A DNA stretch of 64,000 nucleotides from an uncultured Candidatus Binatia bacterium. Its GTDB lineage: Bacteria > Desulfobacterota > Binatia > UBA9968 > JAJDTQ01. Below the pieces are notes generated by a model. That model searched no databases, was not told the origin of the DNA, and saw only the letters and a list, made by a program, of their open reading frames with translations. Within the stretch, counting starts at the first letter, position 1, and the number at the start of each line of letters is the position of its first letter. Location of the stretch: assembly GCA_958295985.1 (NCBI GenBank), contig CATQHV010000001.1, positions 61,655-125,654 of the forward strand. Reading direction: 5' to 3'. Positions 1-10,293 of this stretch are shown here, piece after piece. The translations under genes were made by a program, and so were the position numbers.

Positions 1-3000
1 GACTCCGGCGCCGCCCGCATCGCCGTGTTCGACACCTCCACGGGATCCCCCCTCTCCGATATAGGCAGGGGCCTGCTCGAACTGCCGCGCGGCGTGGCGT
101 TGGACGGCACCCACGGCTACCTGTACGTGTCGGACCACGGCACCGACACGGTCCACGTGTTCAACGCCACCACCGGGTACAACACGGCCAACATCACCGG
201 CGGGTTCTACCACCCGTCCGGCGTGGCCGTCTCCCCCGTATCGGACACCCTGTACGTGACCGACCTGCAGCACGGCCGCATCGTCGTGTTCGAGGCCTCC
301 ACCGGGCGCCACACCGGTACCATCGCGGGGGTGCCGGGGTACTTTGGCCCCTACGGCGTGTCCGTGTCACCGGCGGGGGACGTGTACGTGTCGGACATCT
401 ACGGTTCGGACATCCGGATCTTCGACCGTACCGGGCACAACACGGCCAACATCACCGGACTCAGCCTGCCCCACGGCGTGGCCGTGGACCCCCGCACCGG
501 GACCGCATACGTGGCCGACACGGGCAACGCCGCCATCCGGATATACGACACCGCATACGCATTCAACGTGACCGGCCCCGCAGACGGCGAAGCGCTGGCC
601 GTGGACCTGCAGGCCGGCGCCGTGCGGGACACCGCCGGCAACCCCAGCACGGCATCCGGTGTCACGCGCGTGGTGATCGACAGGACCCCGCCCTCCGTCA
701 ACGTCACCTCCCCGCTGCCCTCCACGACCGGCGTCTCGCCCGTCGTATTCCGCGTGAACTTTACCGAACCGGTCACCGGCTTCGACGAGACGGGCATCCT
801 GCTGTCCGGCACGGCACTCCTCCCCCGCGGCGGCGGCGCCGGCGGGTGGGTAACCGACCTTGCCGCGGTACCAGGGACGACAACTACGGTCGGCGCCACT
901 GCGACGGCATCGGCCAACTATACGTTCAGCGTCACCCCGACGGCCGACGGCACGATATCCGTGGGTATCGCCCAGGGTGCGGCCCGCGACGCCGCGCGCA
1001 ACAACAACACGGCGACCGCGCAGGCCGATCCCTTCACCATAACATACAACGGCACGCGGCCCGTGCCTACCGTCAGCTCCGTACAGGAGAGCCCGACCAA
1101 CGCCTCTACCATCACATTCCTGGTGGACTGGAGCATGCCGGTCGCCGGGTTTACGGTACAGGACATCGCGCTCTCCAACGGTACGGCCCACGGCGGCGTA
1201 ACGGGCTTTGCCGGCGCCGGCGACGCCTACAACTTTACCGTCTACCCGACGGCCGACGGCACGATATCGGTGGACATACCCGGGGGTGTGGCGCACAACA
1301 TGATCGGGGCGCCCAGCGCCCCCGCCGCCGCCTTCTCGGTATCGTACAACGGCGTCCCCATGATCCCGGAGATCGCCGCCGCCGTCACGGGCCCCACCGC
1401 CCTGCAGACGGTCCCGTTCCATCTCAACTTCAGCAAGCCGGTCAACGCCACCACGCTGCAGATATCGGACATCGCCGTCTCACCCTCGGGCGCGGCGGTC
1501 AACATGCGCCCCGTGCTGCACCCCGACGGGGACATCGGCGGCCCCGGCCCCGGTGCGGGCGACGGCATGTTCGACGGGCCGCGCGGCGTCGCCGTCGACA
1601 CGGACACGGGCCGGATATACGTGGCGGACAGCTCCAACGGCCGCGTCGCGGTGTACGACGGCACGCGGCACCACACCGACACCCTGGACGGCCTCTCATC
1701 GCCGCAGGACGTGGCGGTAAACGGGACGGGCCACCTGTTCGTGGCCGAGCGCGGCGGCGGCCTCATATCGGTGTTCAACGGCACGCTGGATCCAGTCGCC
1801 GAGATCCGCAACGGCTTCGACCGGCCCGGCGGCGTTGCCGTCGACACGGGCACCGGCCGCATATTCGTGGCCGACACCGGCAACGACCGGATACGGGTCT
1901 TCGACCGGACCCTGGATCACGTCACGGACATCACGGGCACCTCCCCCCCGCTTGACGGCCCCGCCGGCGTCGCGGTGGACTCGGCCGTCACGGGCAACGT
2001 ATACGTGGCCGATACCGGCAACGACCGGATCCGGGTCTTTGATCCGGCGTTCTCGCCCCTGTACGATATCACGGGCCTCGGCGGCCCCGTCGGCGTGGCC
2101 ACCGACGGCATGGGCGCCGTATACGTGGCCGACAACGCCACCGGCCGGATCCTGATATACAACAGCACCGGGAACCTTACCTCCACCCATACCCGGGACC
2201 CGCCCGGCGCACCGTCCGGCATCGCCGTGGACGGCTCCACGGGGACCGCATACGCGACCGAATCGGGGACCTCCCACCTCGTCCGGGCGTTCAACGTGTC
2301 GTACGCCTTCGACGTGGCCGGGGCGGCCGACGGGGACTCCCTGGAGGTGCACATGCCGGCAGGTACCGTACGGTCGTGGACCGGAAGCATGAACGTGGAA
2401 TCCGATACGGCCGAGATACGTGTAGACCGGTCCGCCCCGGTCCCGGCCATCACCTCCGGGCAGGCCAGCCCGACAAAGGCCGCCGCCATCAACTTTACGG
2501 TGGAGTGGCGCGATCCGGCCACCGGACTCCGGGAGCCCGTCACCGGGTTCGGGGCAGGCGACATCGCCCTGTCGGGGACGGCCCGGCTGCTGGACGCCAA
2601 CGGCGGCGTGGCCGCCTTCAGGGGCGGCGACGGGGACGACACCCACGCCTTCGACGTGGTGCCCCTGGCCGACGGCACCGTCCTGGTGGATATCGCCGCC
2701 GGCGCCGCCGTGGATGCGGCGGGCCACCCAAGCACGGAGGCCGCGCAGTTCGAGATCGTATACAACAGCACCCACCTCGCGCCGGTCATCACCTCGGTAC
2801 AGGCCAGCCCGACCAACGCCTCCACCATCACCTTCAACGTGATGCTCGACGAGCCGGTCCGCGGGTTCTCGTCGGCCGACGTCACGCTGTCCGGCAACGC
2901 CACGTTGCCCGGGGGCGTGAAAAACTTTGCGGCGGCGCCATCCCGTACCGACTATGCCTTCGAGGTCACCCCGGACACCGACGGCATCATCCATGTCGAT

Positions 3001-6000
3001 ATCGCGGAGGACTCCATGCAGAACGACCTGGGCGACGGCAATACCGCGGCGGTCAGGTACTCGGTAGTATACGACGGGACGGCCCCCGAACCGGTCATCA
3101 CCTCCGTATACGGTACCAGGACCGGCTCCCCGGTCATCGCATTCGAGGTGGGGTTCGGCGAGCCGGTCCCCGGGTTCGGCGCCGGCGGCATCACGCTGTC
3201 CGGTACGGCCCTCCCCGGCCCCGTGACCGGGTTCGCGCAGGCCGGGATCAACTATACGTTCGACGTCAGGCCCGCCGCGGCCAACGGCACCGTCCTGGTC
3301 GACATCCCGGCGGGCGCCGCACACGACAGGGCGGGCAACCCCAACACCGCCGCCCCCCGGTACTCCTTGGTATACGACAGCACCCTGCAGGGTACGACCG
3401 TCACCTCGGTGCCGCCGGGCCCGACCAACGCCACGACGATCAACTTTACGGTGGGGTTCGGCAGCCCGGTCACCGGCTTCGACCTGGATGACATCGACCT
3501 GTCGGAGAGCACCGCCGCCCCCGGCCCCGCCACCGGATTCGCGTCCGCACCAGACGGCGCCAGCTATACATTCGGCGTGTCGCTCACGCGCGAGGGCAAC
3601 GTCACGGTCGATATCGCCGCCGGCGCGGGCACATACGACGTGGGCGGCAACCCCACGGATGCGGCCTCCTACTCCATCAGGTATGACAGCACCGCCCCGG
3701 TTCCCTCCGTCAACTCGACGCAGCATCCCGGCCCGACCAACGCCACCGTCCTCAACCTCGAGGTGGACTTTAAGGAGGCCGTCAGCGGGTTTGATGCGGC
3801 CGACATCGAGGTGGCGTGGAGCACCTCCACCGGCGTCGCCGCCACCAACTTTGGCGGTACGGACGGCGACACCGTGTACACCTTCGACGTCGTCCCGCCC
3901 GAGGACGGCACCCTTGCCGTCAGCGTCCCGCCCGGTGTGGCACGGGATATCGCGGGCAACCCCACCGCCGTCCAGACCGCCGCCCCGTACTCCATCGAAT
4001 ACGACGGCACCGCCCCCGCACCAGTCATCACCTCTGTGCGGCACCCGGGCCCGACGGGCGCCTCACTCATCGGATTCGAGGTGGGATTCGGCGAGGAGGT
4101 CCGCAACTTTGAGGAAACCGACATCACGGTATCCGGCTCGGCCAACCCCGGCCCCGCCACCGGATTCGCCACGGACGGCATCAACTATACCTTCAGCGTC
4201 AGGCCCGCCACGGACGGCACCGTCTCCGTCGATATCGCCCAGGGCGCGGCCCGCGATACCGCGGGCAACCCCAACACGGCGGCGGCCCGGTACTCCATCG
4301 AATACGACAGCACACTGCAGAGCACGACCGTCACCTCGGTGCAGACGGACCCCACCAACGCCACCGCAATAGACTTCGAGGTGGACTTTGTCAACGCGGT
4401 CACGGGATTCGACGCCGGCGACATCACGCTGTCCGGAGACGCCGACCCCGGCCCCGCCACCGGATTCGCGCCCGCCGGCGCCGACCGCAGCAGATACACG
4501 TTCAGCGCGGCGCCCGCGCGGGACGGCACCGTCAGGGTGACCGTCGCCTCCGGCGCGGGCACGTACGACGTGGGCGGCGACCCCACCGACGGGGCCACGT
4601 ACGCCGTCCGGTACGACGGCACCGCCCCTCGGCCCACCGTCACCTCGGTGCAGCACCCCGGCCCGACCAACGCGGACACCGTCCACATTGCGGTCAACTT
4701 TACCGAACCGGTCCGCGGCTTTGACGCGGGCGGCATCGCGACCGCGGGCGCGGGGGGTGTCACCCTGACCGGTGGCGTGCAAAACTTTGATACGTACAAC
4801 GCCTCCTCGTACACGTTTCAGCTCGTCCCCGACGGCACCGGCACGGTCCTGGTGGAGGTCCCGGCCGGTGCCGCCCGCGACGAGGCGGGCAACCCCAGCG
4901 CCGCCGCCGACCGGTTCTCCATCGACTACGACGACGAGGCCCCCGTCCCGTACATCACCACCACCAGGACGGATCCGACCGGCTCCTCCCTCATCGACTT
5001 TGACATCGGCTTCGGCCAGCGCGTCACCGGATTCGAGGCCTCCGACATAACGGTGGGGGGCACCGCCTCACCCGGCGGCATCACCGGTTTCGCGTCGGCC
5101 AACGGCGGCGCCAACTATACCTTCAACGTGTCGCCGACGGCCAACGGAACCGTCACCGTCGACGTCCCCGCACACGCCGCCGCGGATCTTGCGGGCAACC
5201 CCAGCACGGCGGCGGCCCGGTACACCATCACGTACGACAGCTCGCTTGTGGCCACCACCATCACCTCGGAGCAGACGGACCCCACCAACGCCACCACCAT
5301 AGACTTTACGGTGGACTTTGACGGTCCGGTTGAGGGGTTCGTCCGGGAAGACATCGTGCTGGGCGGCACCGCCACGCTGGACGGCGCCGTCAAAGGGTTT
5401 GCCTACACGGGGACCGTCTACACGTTCAGCGTCACGCCGACGGCCAACGGCACCATCACCGTTACCGTCGCACACGCCGCCGCCACGTACCTGGATGACG
5501 GCGTCTCCACGGCCGGCGCCACGTACCGGATCACATACGACGACATCGCCCCCGTCCCTACCGTCACATCCGCGCCGCCCGGCCGCACCTCCCACGACGC
5601 CGACCCCCGCGCCGAGACATTCTACGTGAACTTTACGGAACACGTCCGCGGGTTCGCCCCCGGCGACATCGTCCTTTCTAACGGCACCGCGCACGGCGGG
5701 GTGGCCAACTTTACGGGCGCCGGCAGGGACTATGCGTTCGACGTGGTCTCGGCGGCGGACGGCACCATCGCGGTGGACGTCCCCTCCGGCGCGGCCCGCG
5801 ACAGGGCGGGCAACCCCAGCGCCGCCGCCCCGCGGTTCCTGCTAGTACACGACGGCCCTCCCTCCGTCCTGTCGGCGGCCGTCACGGGCCCCGACCGCAT
5901 CACGGTCCGGTACACCGAGCGCGTGTACGCGGAGGGTGCCGCATACGGCACGCAGGCCGTCGTGGACGGCGTGAGCCGCATGCTTGCGGCCGATCCGCCG

Positions 6001-8685
6001 GACGGCAACGGCACGGACACCCACACCCTCCGGCTGACGGCAGGCGCCGCGGACGTGCCGGTCAACGCCACCGGCACCATCACCGTAAACCAGACGGCGA
6101 TAACGGATCTGACGGGCAACCCCCTCGGCGGCCTGACGGCGCACCAGCTCCAGCTGACGGACGGCCAGCCCCCCCGGATAACGGCGGCCGAGATCACCGG
6201 TCCGGACACGATACGCATACGCTACGACGAGCGCGTCACCGCAGCCGCCCGTGCATACGGCACACCCGCCAACGTGGGCGGCGAGGACCGCACCCCGGTA
6301 CCGGGCCCGCCGTCGGGCGACGGCACCGCGGTCCACACCGTCACGCTCGCCCCGGCCGACACGCCGCCCACCGATGCCAACGGCACGATAACCGTGGACC
6401 GGACGGCGGTGGCCGATTTGGCCGGCAACCCCCTCGGTGACATGACGGCGCACCCGCTGACGCTGACGGACGGCCAGAGGCCGAGCTACCTGCTCGCGTT
6501 TGTGGCGGGCGGGGATTCGATCGCGGCCGTCTATACGGAGCCGGTCGTATCGGGGCCCGCCCACTATACGAACCTGACCTTGAACGGCACCCTTGTGCCG
6601 GGCGGCGCCTCGGGGACGGCCGGGTTCGGGGGCACCGTCCTGGTGTCGTGGGACTCTGTCACCGCCACCACAGCCGGCCCAGGCTCCGTCGTCGGATTCA
6701 ACGCGGGCGGCGGCATCGCCGACCTGCGCGCAAACCCGCTTGCAAACCCGGGTGACGGGTCAACCGCCCCGGCATCCGGACGCATCGATCTTGCGGATCT
6801 CGTGGAGGGTCTCGGCCCAGGCCAGACGCGGCCTGTCGCGGCGGTCGACGTGCCGATCACCGGCACATCAATCATCCGCCACATCGACGCGGCGGGCATA
6901 ACGCCGGTGATCCACCTCGTACCGACCACAGACGCCGGCACCGGCATGTTCCCGCCACACAACCTCGCCGTCTCGGCGACACCGGCAACCGTCGTGTTCC
7001 CGCCGTCGGCCAACGTGACCGGACTCACCGGCAACGGGATCACCGTCGCCGTGTCTGAACGCGATCGCCCCGCCGCCTCCGGGGTCCTGCGCGGCCTTGA
7101 CATCGATTCCGCGACCTTTGTAGAGTTCGGGGATCCCGGCTCGGATCTGCACTTTGATCTGCCCGCAAAGGTTACGATCCCGGACCTAAAGGCCGTCGCA
7201 TTCTCGATCAACTACGCGGGTGAGGCGCTGCTCATAGACAGCTGTCCGGGCAACCTGGATTCGGACGATACCCCCGAGCATGCCAACGGCACACTTGGCG
7301 CCATGCCGGACAGGACGGGTTACGACCCGGGTGCGTGCCGCGTGCAGAACGGCAACACGGTGTGGACCATGCACTTTTCGGTCATAGGGGCGGCGGACAG
7401 GATCCCCCCGCCGCCGGAACGCGAGACGCCTACCCGCGAGATCCCAGCCACCGGCGGCAGATCCAGCGGCGGAGGAGGAGGCGGCGGCGGCGGAGGAGGA
7501 GGCGGAGGAGGAGGCGGCGGCGGAGGCCCGGCCGACCAGCCGTCATCCGTCCAGAACATCTACATCCGGTCCATATCCTGGGACTGCACAGCCGGCTCCG
7601 TCGTCATCGTGGCAGGACCGGACTCGGAGGACATCTCCGTGTCCGTGCGCACGGCCGAACTCGGGCACATACAGGCGGACAGAACCGGCAACGCCTCTGA
7701 CGCCCCCGGCGCCAACCCGCCCGGATACGGCATATTCGAGTCTACAATGGACGAGGAGGACGACTATATCGGCGTGATGGCCGCCCTCCAGTCCGGCCGG
7801 AGTCTCAGCACCGTCAGCGAATCCGTAAACGCGAACTCTTGCACGGGCCGGAGCACATACGAGGTGCCGTTCCCCCTGTCCGGGCAGCCCCGACACCCCG
7901 CGCAACCCTCGCAGGACGGCGGCGGCGCCGTACCGGCACCGTCTGTGGCGGCACCTGCACCACCGGCAACGTCTGCAACGCCGCCACAACAACGGGCACC
8001 GGAGCCTGCCGCCGGACCCGCAGGTGATCCGGTGCAGGCGCCGCCGCCTCCGGTCTCCCCCTCCTCCGCGCCGCCGCCGCCACCACCGCCGCCGCCCCCG
8101 CCCCAGCCGTCGGTACCCAAAACAAACGGGTGCGGACCCGGAACCGTCAACCGCGACGGCATCTGCGTCGTCGTCGTAGCCACGCCCGACACCGGGGATG
8201 AAACGGAGACAGGCGCCGCCGGCGGCGCCGGCGGGGCGGCTGAAAACACGGGAGGCGCAGGCGGAGGATGCCTCATCGCCACGGCCGCATACGGGACCGA
8301 GCTTGCCCCGCAGGTGCAGCAGCTGCGCGAGCTGCGCGACACCGTGGTGATCTCCACCGCACACGGCGCCTCCTTCATGGACGCCTTCAACGCCGTATAC
8401 TATACCGTGTCGCCTGCCATAGCCGACATGGAGAGGCAGAACGAGGCGTTCAGGATCCTGACGCGCGCGGCCGTAACCCCCGGCATCTGGGCGCTTGGCA
8501 CCGTGATGCCGCTGGCCGATCCCGCATCGGCGGCCGAGGTGACGGCAGCCGGCCTGCTGTCCGTCATGATACTGGCGGGCATCTATGCCGGGCCGCCCGC
8601 CCTCGGCACATATGTTGCGGCGCGGCACCGCCTTTCCCGGCGGACGCACAGGCGCGTCGGGGGTGCGCCAGCTGCGGCAGCATGA
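1..8685 (+). CDS. Giant NHL-propeller/Ig-like surface protein, 3' part (5' end outside window)
   Basis: The frame is open from the first base, so the N-terminus lies upstream; 2894 residues are visible. In order: the end of an NHL beta-propeller (to about nt 570), Ig-like modules (to about 1520), a six-bladed NHL propeller (about 1560-2290), roughly a dozen Ig-like modules of about 95 residues with a G-F-x-x-x-D-I-x-L-S-G signature (2430-5850), two or three SwmB-like modules (5850-6770), a unique domain (6800-7400), a run of 20 glycines, a small domain with paired cysteines, a proline-rich stretch (7890-8120), and a C-terminal CFI-box segment containing CLIATAAYGTELAPQVQQL, then a hydrophobic stretch and a basic tail. 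NHL and Ig-like repeats are typical of secreted adhesive proteins; a cell-surface role is inferred. The terminal domain is one I associate with thaumarchaeal surface proteins. Function and ligand are unknown. Confidence 0.9.
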   Translation, partial: DSGAARIAVFDTSTGSPLSDIGRGLLELPRGVALDGTHGYLYVSDHGTDTVHVFNATTGYNTANITGGFYHPSGVAVSPVSDTLYVTDLQHGRIVVFEASTGRHTGTIAGVPGYFGPYGVSVSPAGDVYVSDIYGSDIRIFDRTGHNTANITGLSLPHGVAVDPRTGTAYVADTGNAAIRIYDTAYAFNVTGPADGEALAVDLQAGAVRDTAGNPSTASGVTRVVIDRTPPSVNVTSPLPSTTGVSPVVFRVNFTEPVTGFDETGILLSGTALLPRGGGAGGWVTDLAAVPGTTTTVGATATASANYTFSVTPTADGTISVGIAQGAARDAARNNNTATAQADPFTITYNGTRPVPTVSSVQESPTNASTITFLVDWSMPVAGFTVQDIALSNGTAHGGVTGFAGAGDAYNFTVYPTADGTISVDIPGGVAHNMIGAPSAPAAAFSVSYNGVPMIPEIAAAVTGPTALQTVPFHLNFSKPVNATTLQISDIAVSPSGAAVNMRPVLHPDGDIGGPGPGAGDGMFDGPRGVAVDTDTGRIYVADSSNGRVAVYDGTRHHTDTLDGLSSPQDVAVNGTGHLFVAERGGGLISVFNGTLDPVAEIRNGFDRPGGVAVDTGTGRIFVADTGNDRIRVFDRTLDHVTDITGTSPPLDGPAGVAVDSAVTGNVYVADTGNDRIRVFDPAFSPLYDITGLGGPVGVATDGMGAVYVADNATGRILIYNSTGNLTSTHTRDPPGAPSGIAVDGSTGTAYATESGTSHLVRAFNVSYAFDVAGAADGDSLEVHMPAGTVRSWTGSMNVESDTAEIRVDRSAPVPAITSGQASPTKAAAINFTVEWRDPATGLREPVTGFGAGDIALSGTARLLDANGGVAAFRGGDGDDTHAFDVVPLADGTVLVDIAAGAAVDAAGHPSTEAAQFEIVYNSTHLAPVITSVQASPTNASTITFNVMLDEPVRGFSSADVTLSGNATLPGGVKNFAAAPSRTDYAFEVTPDTDGIIHVDIAEDSMQNDLGDGNTAAVRYSVVYDGTAPEPVITSVYGTRTGSPVIAFEVGFGEPVPGFGAGGITLSGTALPGPVTGFAQAGINYTFDVRPAAANGTVLVDIPAGAAHDRAGNPNTAAPRYSLVYDSTLQGTTVTSVPPGPTNATTINFTVGFGSPVTGFDLDDIDLSESTAAPGPATGFASAPDGASYTFGVSLTREGNVTVDIAAGAGTYDVGGNPTDAASYSIRYDSTAPVPSVNSTQHPGPTNATVLNLEVDFKEAVSGFDAADIEVAWSTSTGVAATNFGGTDGDTVYTFDVVPPEDGTLAVSVPPGVARDIAGNPTAVQTAAPYSIEYDGTAPAPVITSVRHPGPTGASLIGFEVGFGEEVRNFEETDITVSGSANPGPATGFATDGINYTFSVRPATDGTVSVDIAQGAARDTAGNPNTAAARYSIEYDSTLQSTTVTSVQTDPTNATAIDFEVDFVNAVTGFDAGDITLSGDADPGPATGFAPAGADRSRYTFSAAPARDGTVRVTVASGAGTYDVGGDPTDGATYAVRYDGTAPRPTVTSVQHPGPTNADTVHIAVNFTEPVRGFDAGGIATAGAGGVTLTGGVQNFDTYNASSYTFQLVPDGTGTVLVEVPAGAARDEAGNPSAAADRFSIDYDDEAPVPYITTTRTDPTGSSLIDFDIGFGQRVTGFEASDITVGGTASPGGITGFASANGGANYTFNVSPTANGTVTVDVPAHAAADLAGNPSTAAARYTITYDSSLVATTITSEQTDPTNATTIDFTVDFDGPVEGFVREDIVLGGTATLDGAVKGFAYTGTVYTFSVTPTANGTITVTVAHAAATYLDDGVSTAGATYRITYDDIAPVPTVTSAPPGRTSHDADPRAETFYVNFTEHVRGFAPGDIVLSNGTAHGGVANFTGAGRDYAFDVVSAADGTIAVDVPSGAARDRAGNPSAAAPRFLLVHDGPPSVLSAAVTGPDRITVRYTERVYAEGAAYGTQAVVDGVSRMLAADPPDGNGTDTHTLRLTAGAADVPVNATGTITVNQTAITDLTGNPLGGLTAHQLQLTDGQPPRITAAEITGPDTIRIRYDERVTAAARAYGTPANVGGEDRTPVPGPPSGDGTAVHTVTLAPADTPPTDANGTITVDRTAVADLAGNPLGDMTAHPLTLTDGQRPSYLLAFVAGGDSIAAVYTEPVVSGPAHYTNLTLNGTLVPGGASGTAGFGGTVLVSWDSVTATTAGPGSVVGFNAGGGIADLRANPLANPGDGSTAPASGRIDLADLVEGLGPGQTRPVAAVDVPITGTSIIRHIDAAGITPVIHLVPTTDAGTGMFPPHNLAVSATPATVVFPPSANVTGLTGNGITVAVSERDRPAASGVLRGLDIDSATFVEFGDPGSDLHFDLPAKVTIPDLKAVAFSINYAGEALLIDSCPGNLDSDDTPEHANGTLGAMPDRTGYDPGACRVQNGNTVWTMHFSVIGAADRIPPPPERETPTREIPATGGRSSGGGGGGGGGGGGGGGGGGGGPADQPSSVQNIYIRSISWDCTAGSVVIVAGPDSEDISVSVRTAELGHIQADRTGNASDAPGANPPGYGIFESTMDEEDDYIGVMAALQSGRSLSTVSESVNANSCTGRSTYEVPFPLSGQPRHPAQPSQDGGGAVPAPSVAAPAPPATSATPPQQRAPEPAAGPAGDPVQAPPPPVSPSSAPPPPPPPPPPPQPSVPKTNGCGPGTVNRDGICVVVVATPDTGDETETGAAGGAGGAAENTGGAGGGCLIATAAYGTELAPQVQQLRELRDTVVISTAHGASFMDAFNAVYYTVSPAIADMERQNEAFRILTRAAVTPGIWALGTVMPLADPASAAEVTAAGLLSVMILAGIYAGPPALGTYVAARHRLSRRTHRRVGGAPAAAA
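7468..7527 (+). repeat. Polyglycine-coding GGN run (20 codons)
   Basis: Sixty bases of mixed GGC and GGA codons encode 20 consecutive glycines, linking the N-terminal repeat region to the C-terminal domains of the giant protein. Such a run is prone to slippage and probably acts as a flexible linker. Confidence 0.9.
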
Positions 8686-9132
8686 TCCCGCCTGCGGGCG
8701 CGGCACATGATCGACTGCCTGCAACCTTACCACTCTCCACGCTCTCCACAAACGCATGCCAAGGCGCCGCCGCGGCGGCGGCAACAGCTGCAGACGCCGG
8801 CCGCCGCCGCCGCGTCCCGGCCTGTGCGGCGATCCGCCCTGAACCCGGATTCCGAGCGCCCGGGATCCGGGCCGCCGCGCAAACCGGTATCCGGTGACCG
8901 GATCGCATGCCGGCCTGCGCATTCGCAGGCGTCCGTCCTCCCGGCGGCCGATCGGTACGCGGCCGTCACGGTCACGGCGGCAGGTTTTGGCGGGTTTGAA
9001 AAACGCCGATTCGTGCGACAGGTTTGGGTCGGGAAGGAGGGAGGGAGGGATGGGGGAGAGGGGGAGGGGGGAAGAGGTGTCTACGTGATGATAATGATGG
9101 TAGTGTGGTGTGACATACTCCGACGGCACGGG
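8686..9132. other. Non-coding spacer after the giant gene
   Basis: I see no credible gene here. The stretch is GC-rich with GCCGCC-type simple sequence near 8765-8820 and a purine-only tract (G and A) near 9035-9075. It separates the giant gene from the convergent aIF5A gene. Confidence 0.6.
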
Positions 9133-9543
9133 CTAGTTTTTTATCCTCATGATCTTCGTCCTGTCCATGACCTTCCAGTACTCTACGCTCTGGCCGTTTT
9201 CCAGCCTTCCCTTCACCTCGTCGTCCGTCTGGGTGACGTCGACGGTCTCAAAGGTCTCCGCGTCCATCAGCTGGTACGTGTCGCCTATTATGGATATGAT
9301 CTGGCCCGTCCGCTTGTCTATCAGCGGGACGTGGATCTGCATGCTGACGGGGCCCACATGCGGCCTTTTCTGGGCGTCGAACACGCCCACGGCCACGATG
9401 CGCGCCTTGGCCGCGCCGTGCTTGCCGGGCTTTGAGGTGTCGTACTCTACTATCCTGCACGGCTCCCCGGTGGCCTGATCGCCCACCGGCAACAGGATGT
9501 ACGAACCTATCTTCAGTGAACCCAGATCGGCCGGCTTGCTCAT
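9133..9543 (-). CDS. eif5A: Translation initiation factor aIF5A
   Basis: The 136-residue product has the length and layout of archaeal IF5A: an N-terminal SH3-like domain carrying the hypusine/deoxyhypusine loop (TSKPGKHGAAKAR, modified lysine in GKHG) and a C-terminal OB-fold domain. The factor binds the ribosome and relieves stalling at difficult peptide bonds such as polyproline; the neighbouring giant protein with its long proline run would be a plausible client, though that is inference. A TATA box lies about 20-27 bases before the ATG, consistent with a leaderless or nearly leaderless mRNA. The gene stands alone, convergent with the giant gene. Confidence 0.97.
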   Translation of the reverse strand: MSKPADLGSLKIGSYILLPVGDQATGEPCRIVEYDTSKPGKHGAAKARIVAVGVFDAQKRPHVGPVSMQIHVPLIDKRTGQIISIIGDTYQLMDAETFETVDVTQTDDEVKGRLENGQSVEYWKVMDRTKIMRIKN

Positions 9544-9562
9544 GATTCACGGGTTTTCGCGG

Positions 9563-9570
9563 AATATTTA
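9563..9570 (-). promoter_or_regulatory. TATA box of the aIF5A gene
   Basis: The minus strand reads TAAATATT about 20-27 bases before the ATG at 9543, the spacing expected for archaeal TBP/TFB promoters. Confidence 0.7.
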
Positions 9571-9579
9571 ACCCTTCTA

Positions 9580-10188
9580 CTACTTTAGCCTTTCAAGGAT
9601 GGACAGCCCGACCAGGTTGGTCAGGGAATACCCCCTCCTGTTCACGTCGGAGCGGGTCTTTTCGCAGTACTTGTTCACGCTCCGGTGGCTTTTCTCGCTC
9701 GACACCTCGAACACCACGATGCTGTCGCTGTACGGGAACGTGAATTTCGGGGATTCGGTACAGTAGAGATCCATGCGCCCGATCCCGGCCCTGGCTATCT
9801 TTCCCCGCTTTGCGACCACGTTTGCGATCTCCGAGACGTCCTCCCCGGACTCGCCGTATTCCAGATAGTATACGGACACAAAGTTCATGTTTCCGTCCAC
9901 CTCCCTCTCGAAAAAGTCGTCGTCCATGCTGAACACGAACGACTCGTTGGTCTGCCTGTGGCTCCTGACGTCGTCGGAGAGGGCCGGGCCGTCCCTGAAG
10001 CGCGCGAGAAGGTAGTGGTTGGAGCGGTTTTCAAAGTACGGCTTGCTGTCCACCGAGAACGTGGCCGTGACAAAGTACATCGATTCGATGTTCTTCGACC
10101 CCTCCCACGACTCCTTTAGCTCGATCGAGTCGTGCGTATGGTTGTACGGATAGCAGACATAGCCCGCGGTCAGTTCCTGTTTCGGCAC
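9580..10188 (-). CDS. Conserved-looking hypothetical protein, 202 residues
   Basis: I do not recognise a family. The product is mixed alpha/beta with no obvious signal peptide or membrane segment, rich in aromatic and charged residues (for example ESMYFVTATFSVDSKPYF), and ends in SLTNLVGLSILERLK. The open frame extends much further upstream to 10773, but that extension is antisense to a decayed transposase. I therefore place the start at the GTG at 10188, which lies 23-29 bases downstream of a TATA box on the same strand. It follows the aIF5A gene in the same orientation but has its own promoter. Coding status is supported by the promoter placement and non-repetitive sequence. Confidence 0.7.
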   Translation of the reverse strand: MPKQELTAGYVCYPYNHTHDSIELKESWEGSKNIESMYFVTATFSVDSKPYFENRSNHYLLARFRDGPALSDDVRSHRQTNESFVFSMDDDFFEREVDGNMNFVSVYYLEYGESGEDVSEIANVVAKRGKIARAGIGRMDLYCTESPKFTFPYSDSIVVFEVSSEKSHRSVNKYCEKTRSDVNRRGYSLTNLVGLSILERLK

Positions 10189-10210
10189 CGAATCCAGACC
10201 CCGAGATCCG

Positions 10211-10217
10211 TATTTAA
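10211..10217 (-). promoter_or_regulatory. TATA box that fixes the GTG start at 10188
   Basis: The minus strand reads TTAAATA here, at the correct distance for a leaderless transcript beginning at the GTG. This argues against the long N-terminal extension of the open frame. Confidence 0.65.
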
Positions 10218-10293
10218 CGCTTGTCTGCGGCGGGGTTTTGTCCCGGGCCGGGGTGTTTTCGGATCCGGGCCCCGGGGGGGGGGGGGAGGGGGT

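Noticed and set aside
1696..4044. 782-codon open frame on the minus strand
   Set aside because: Antisense shadow of the left giant gene.
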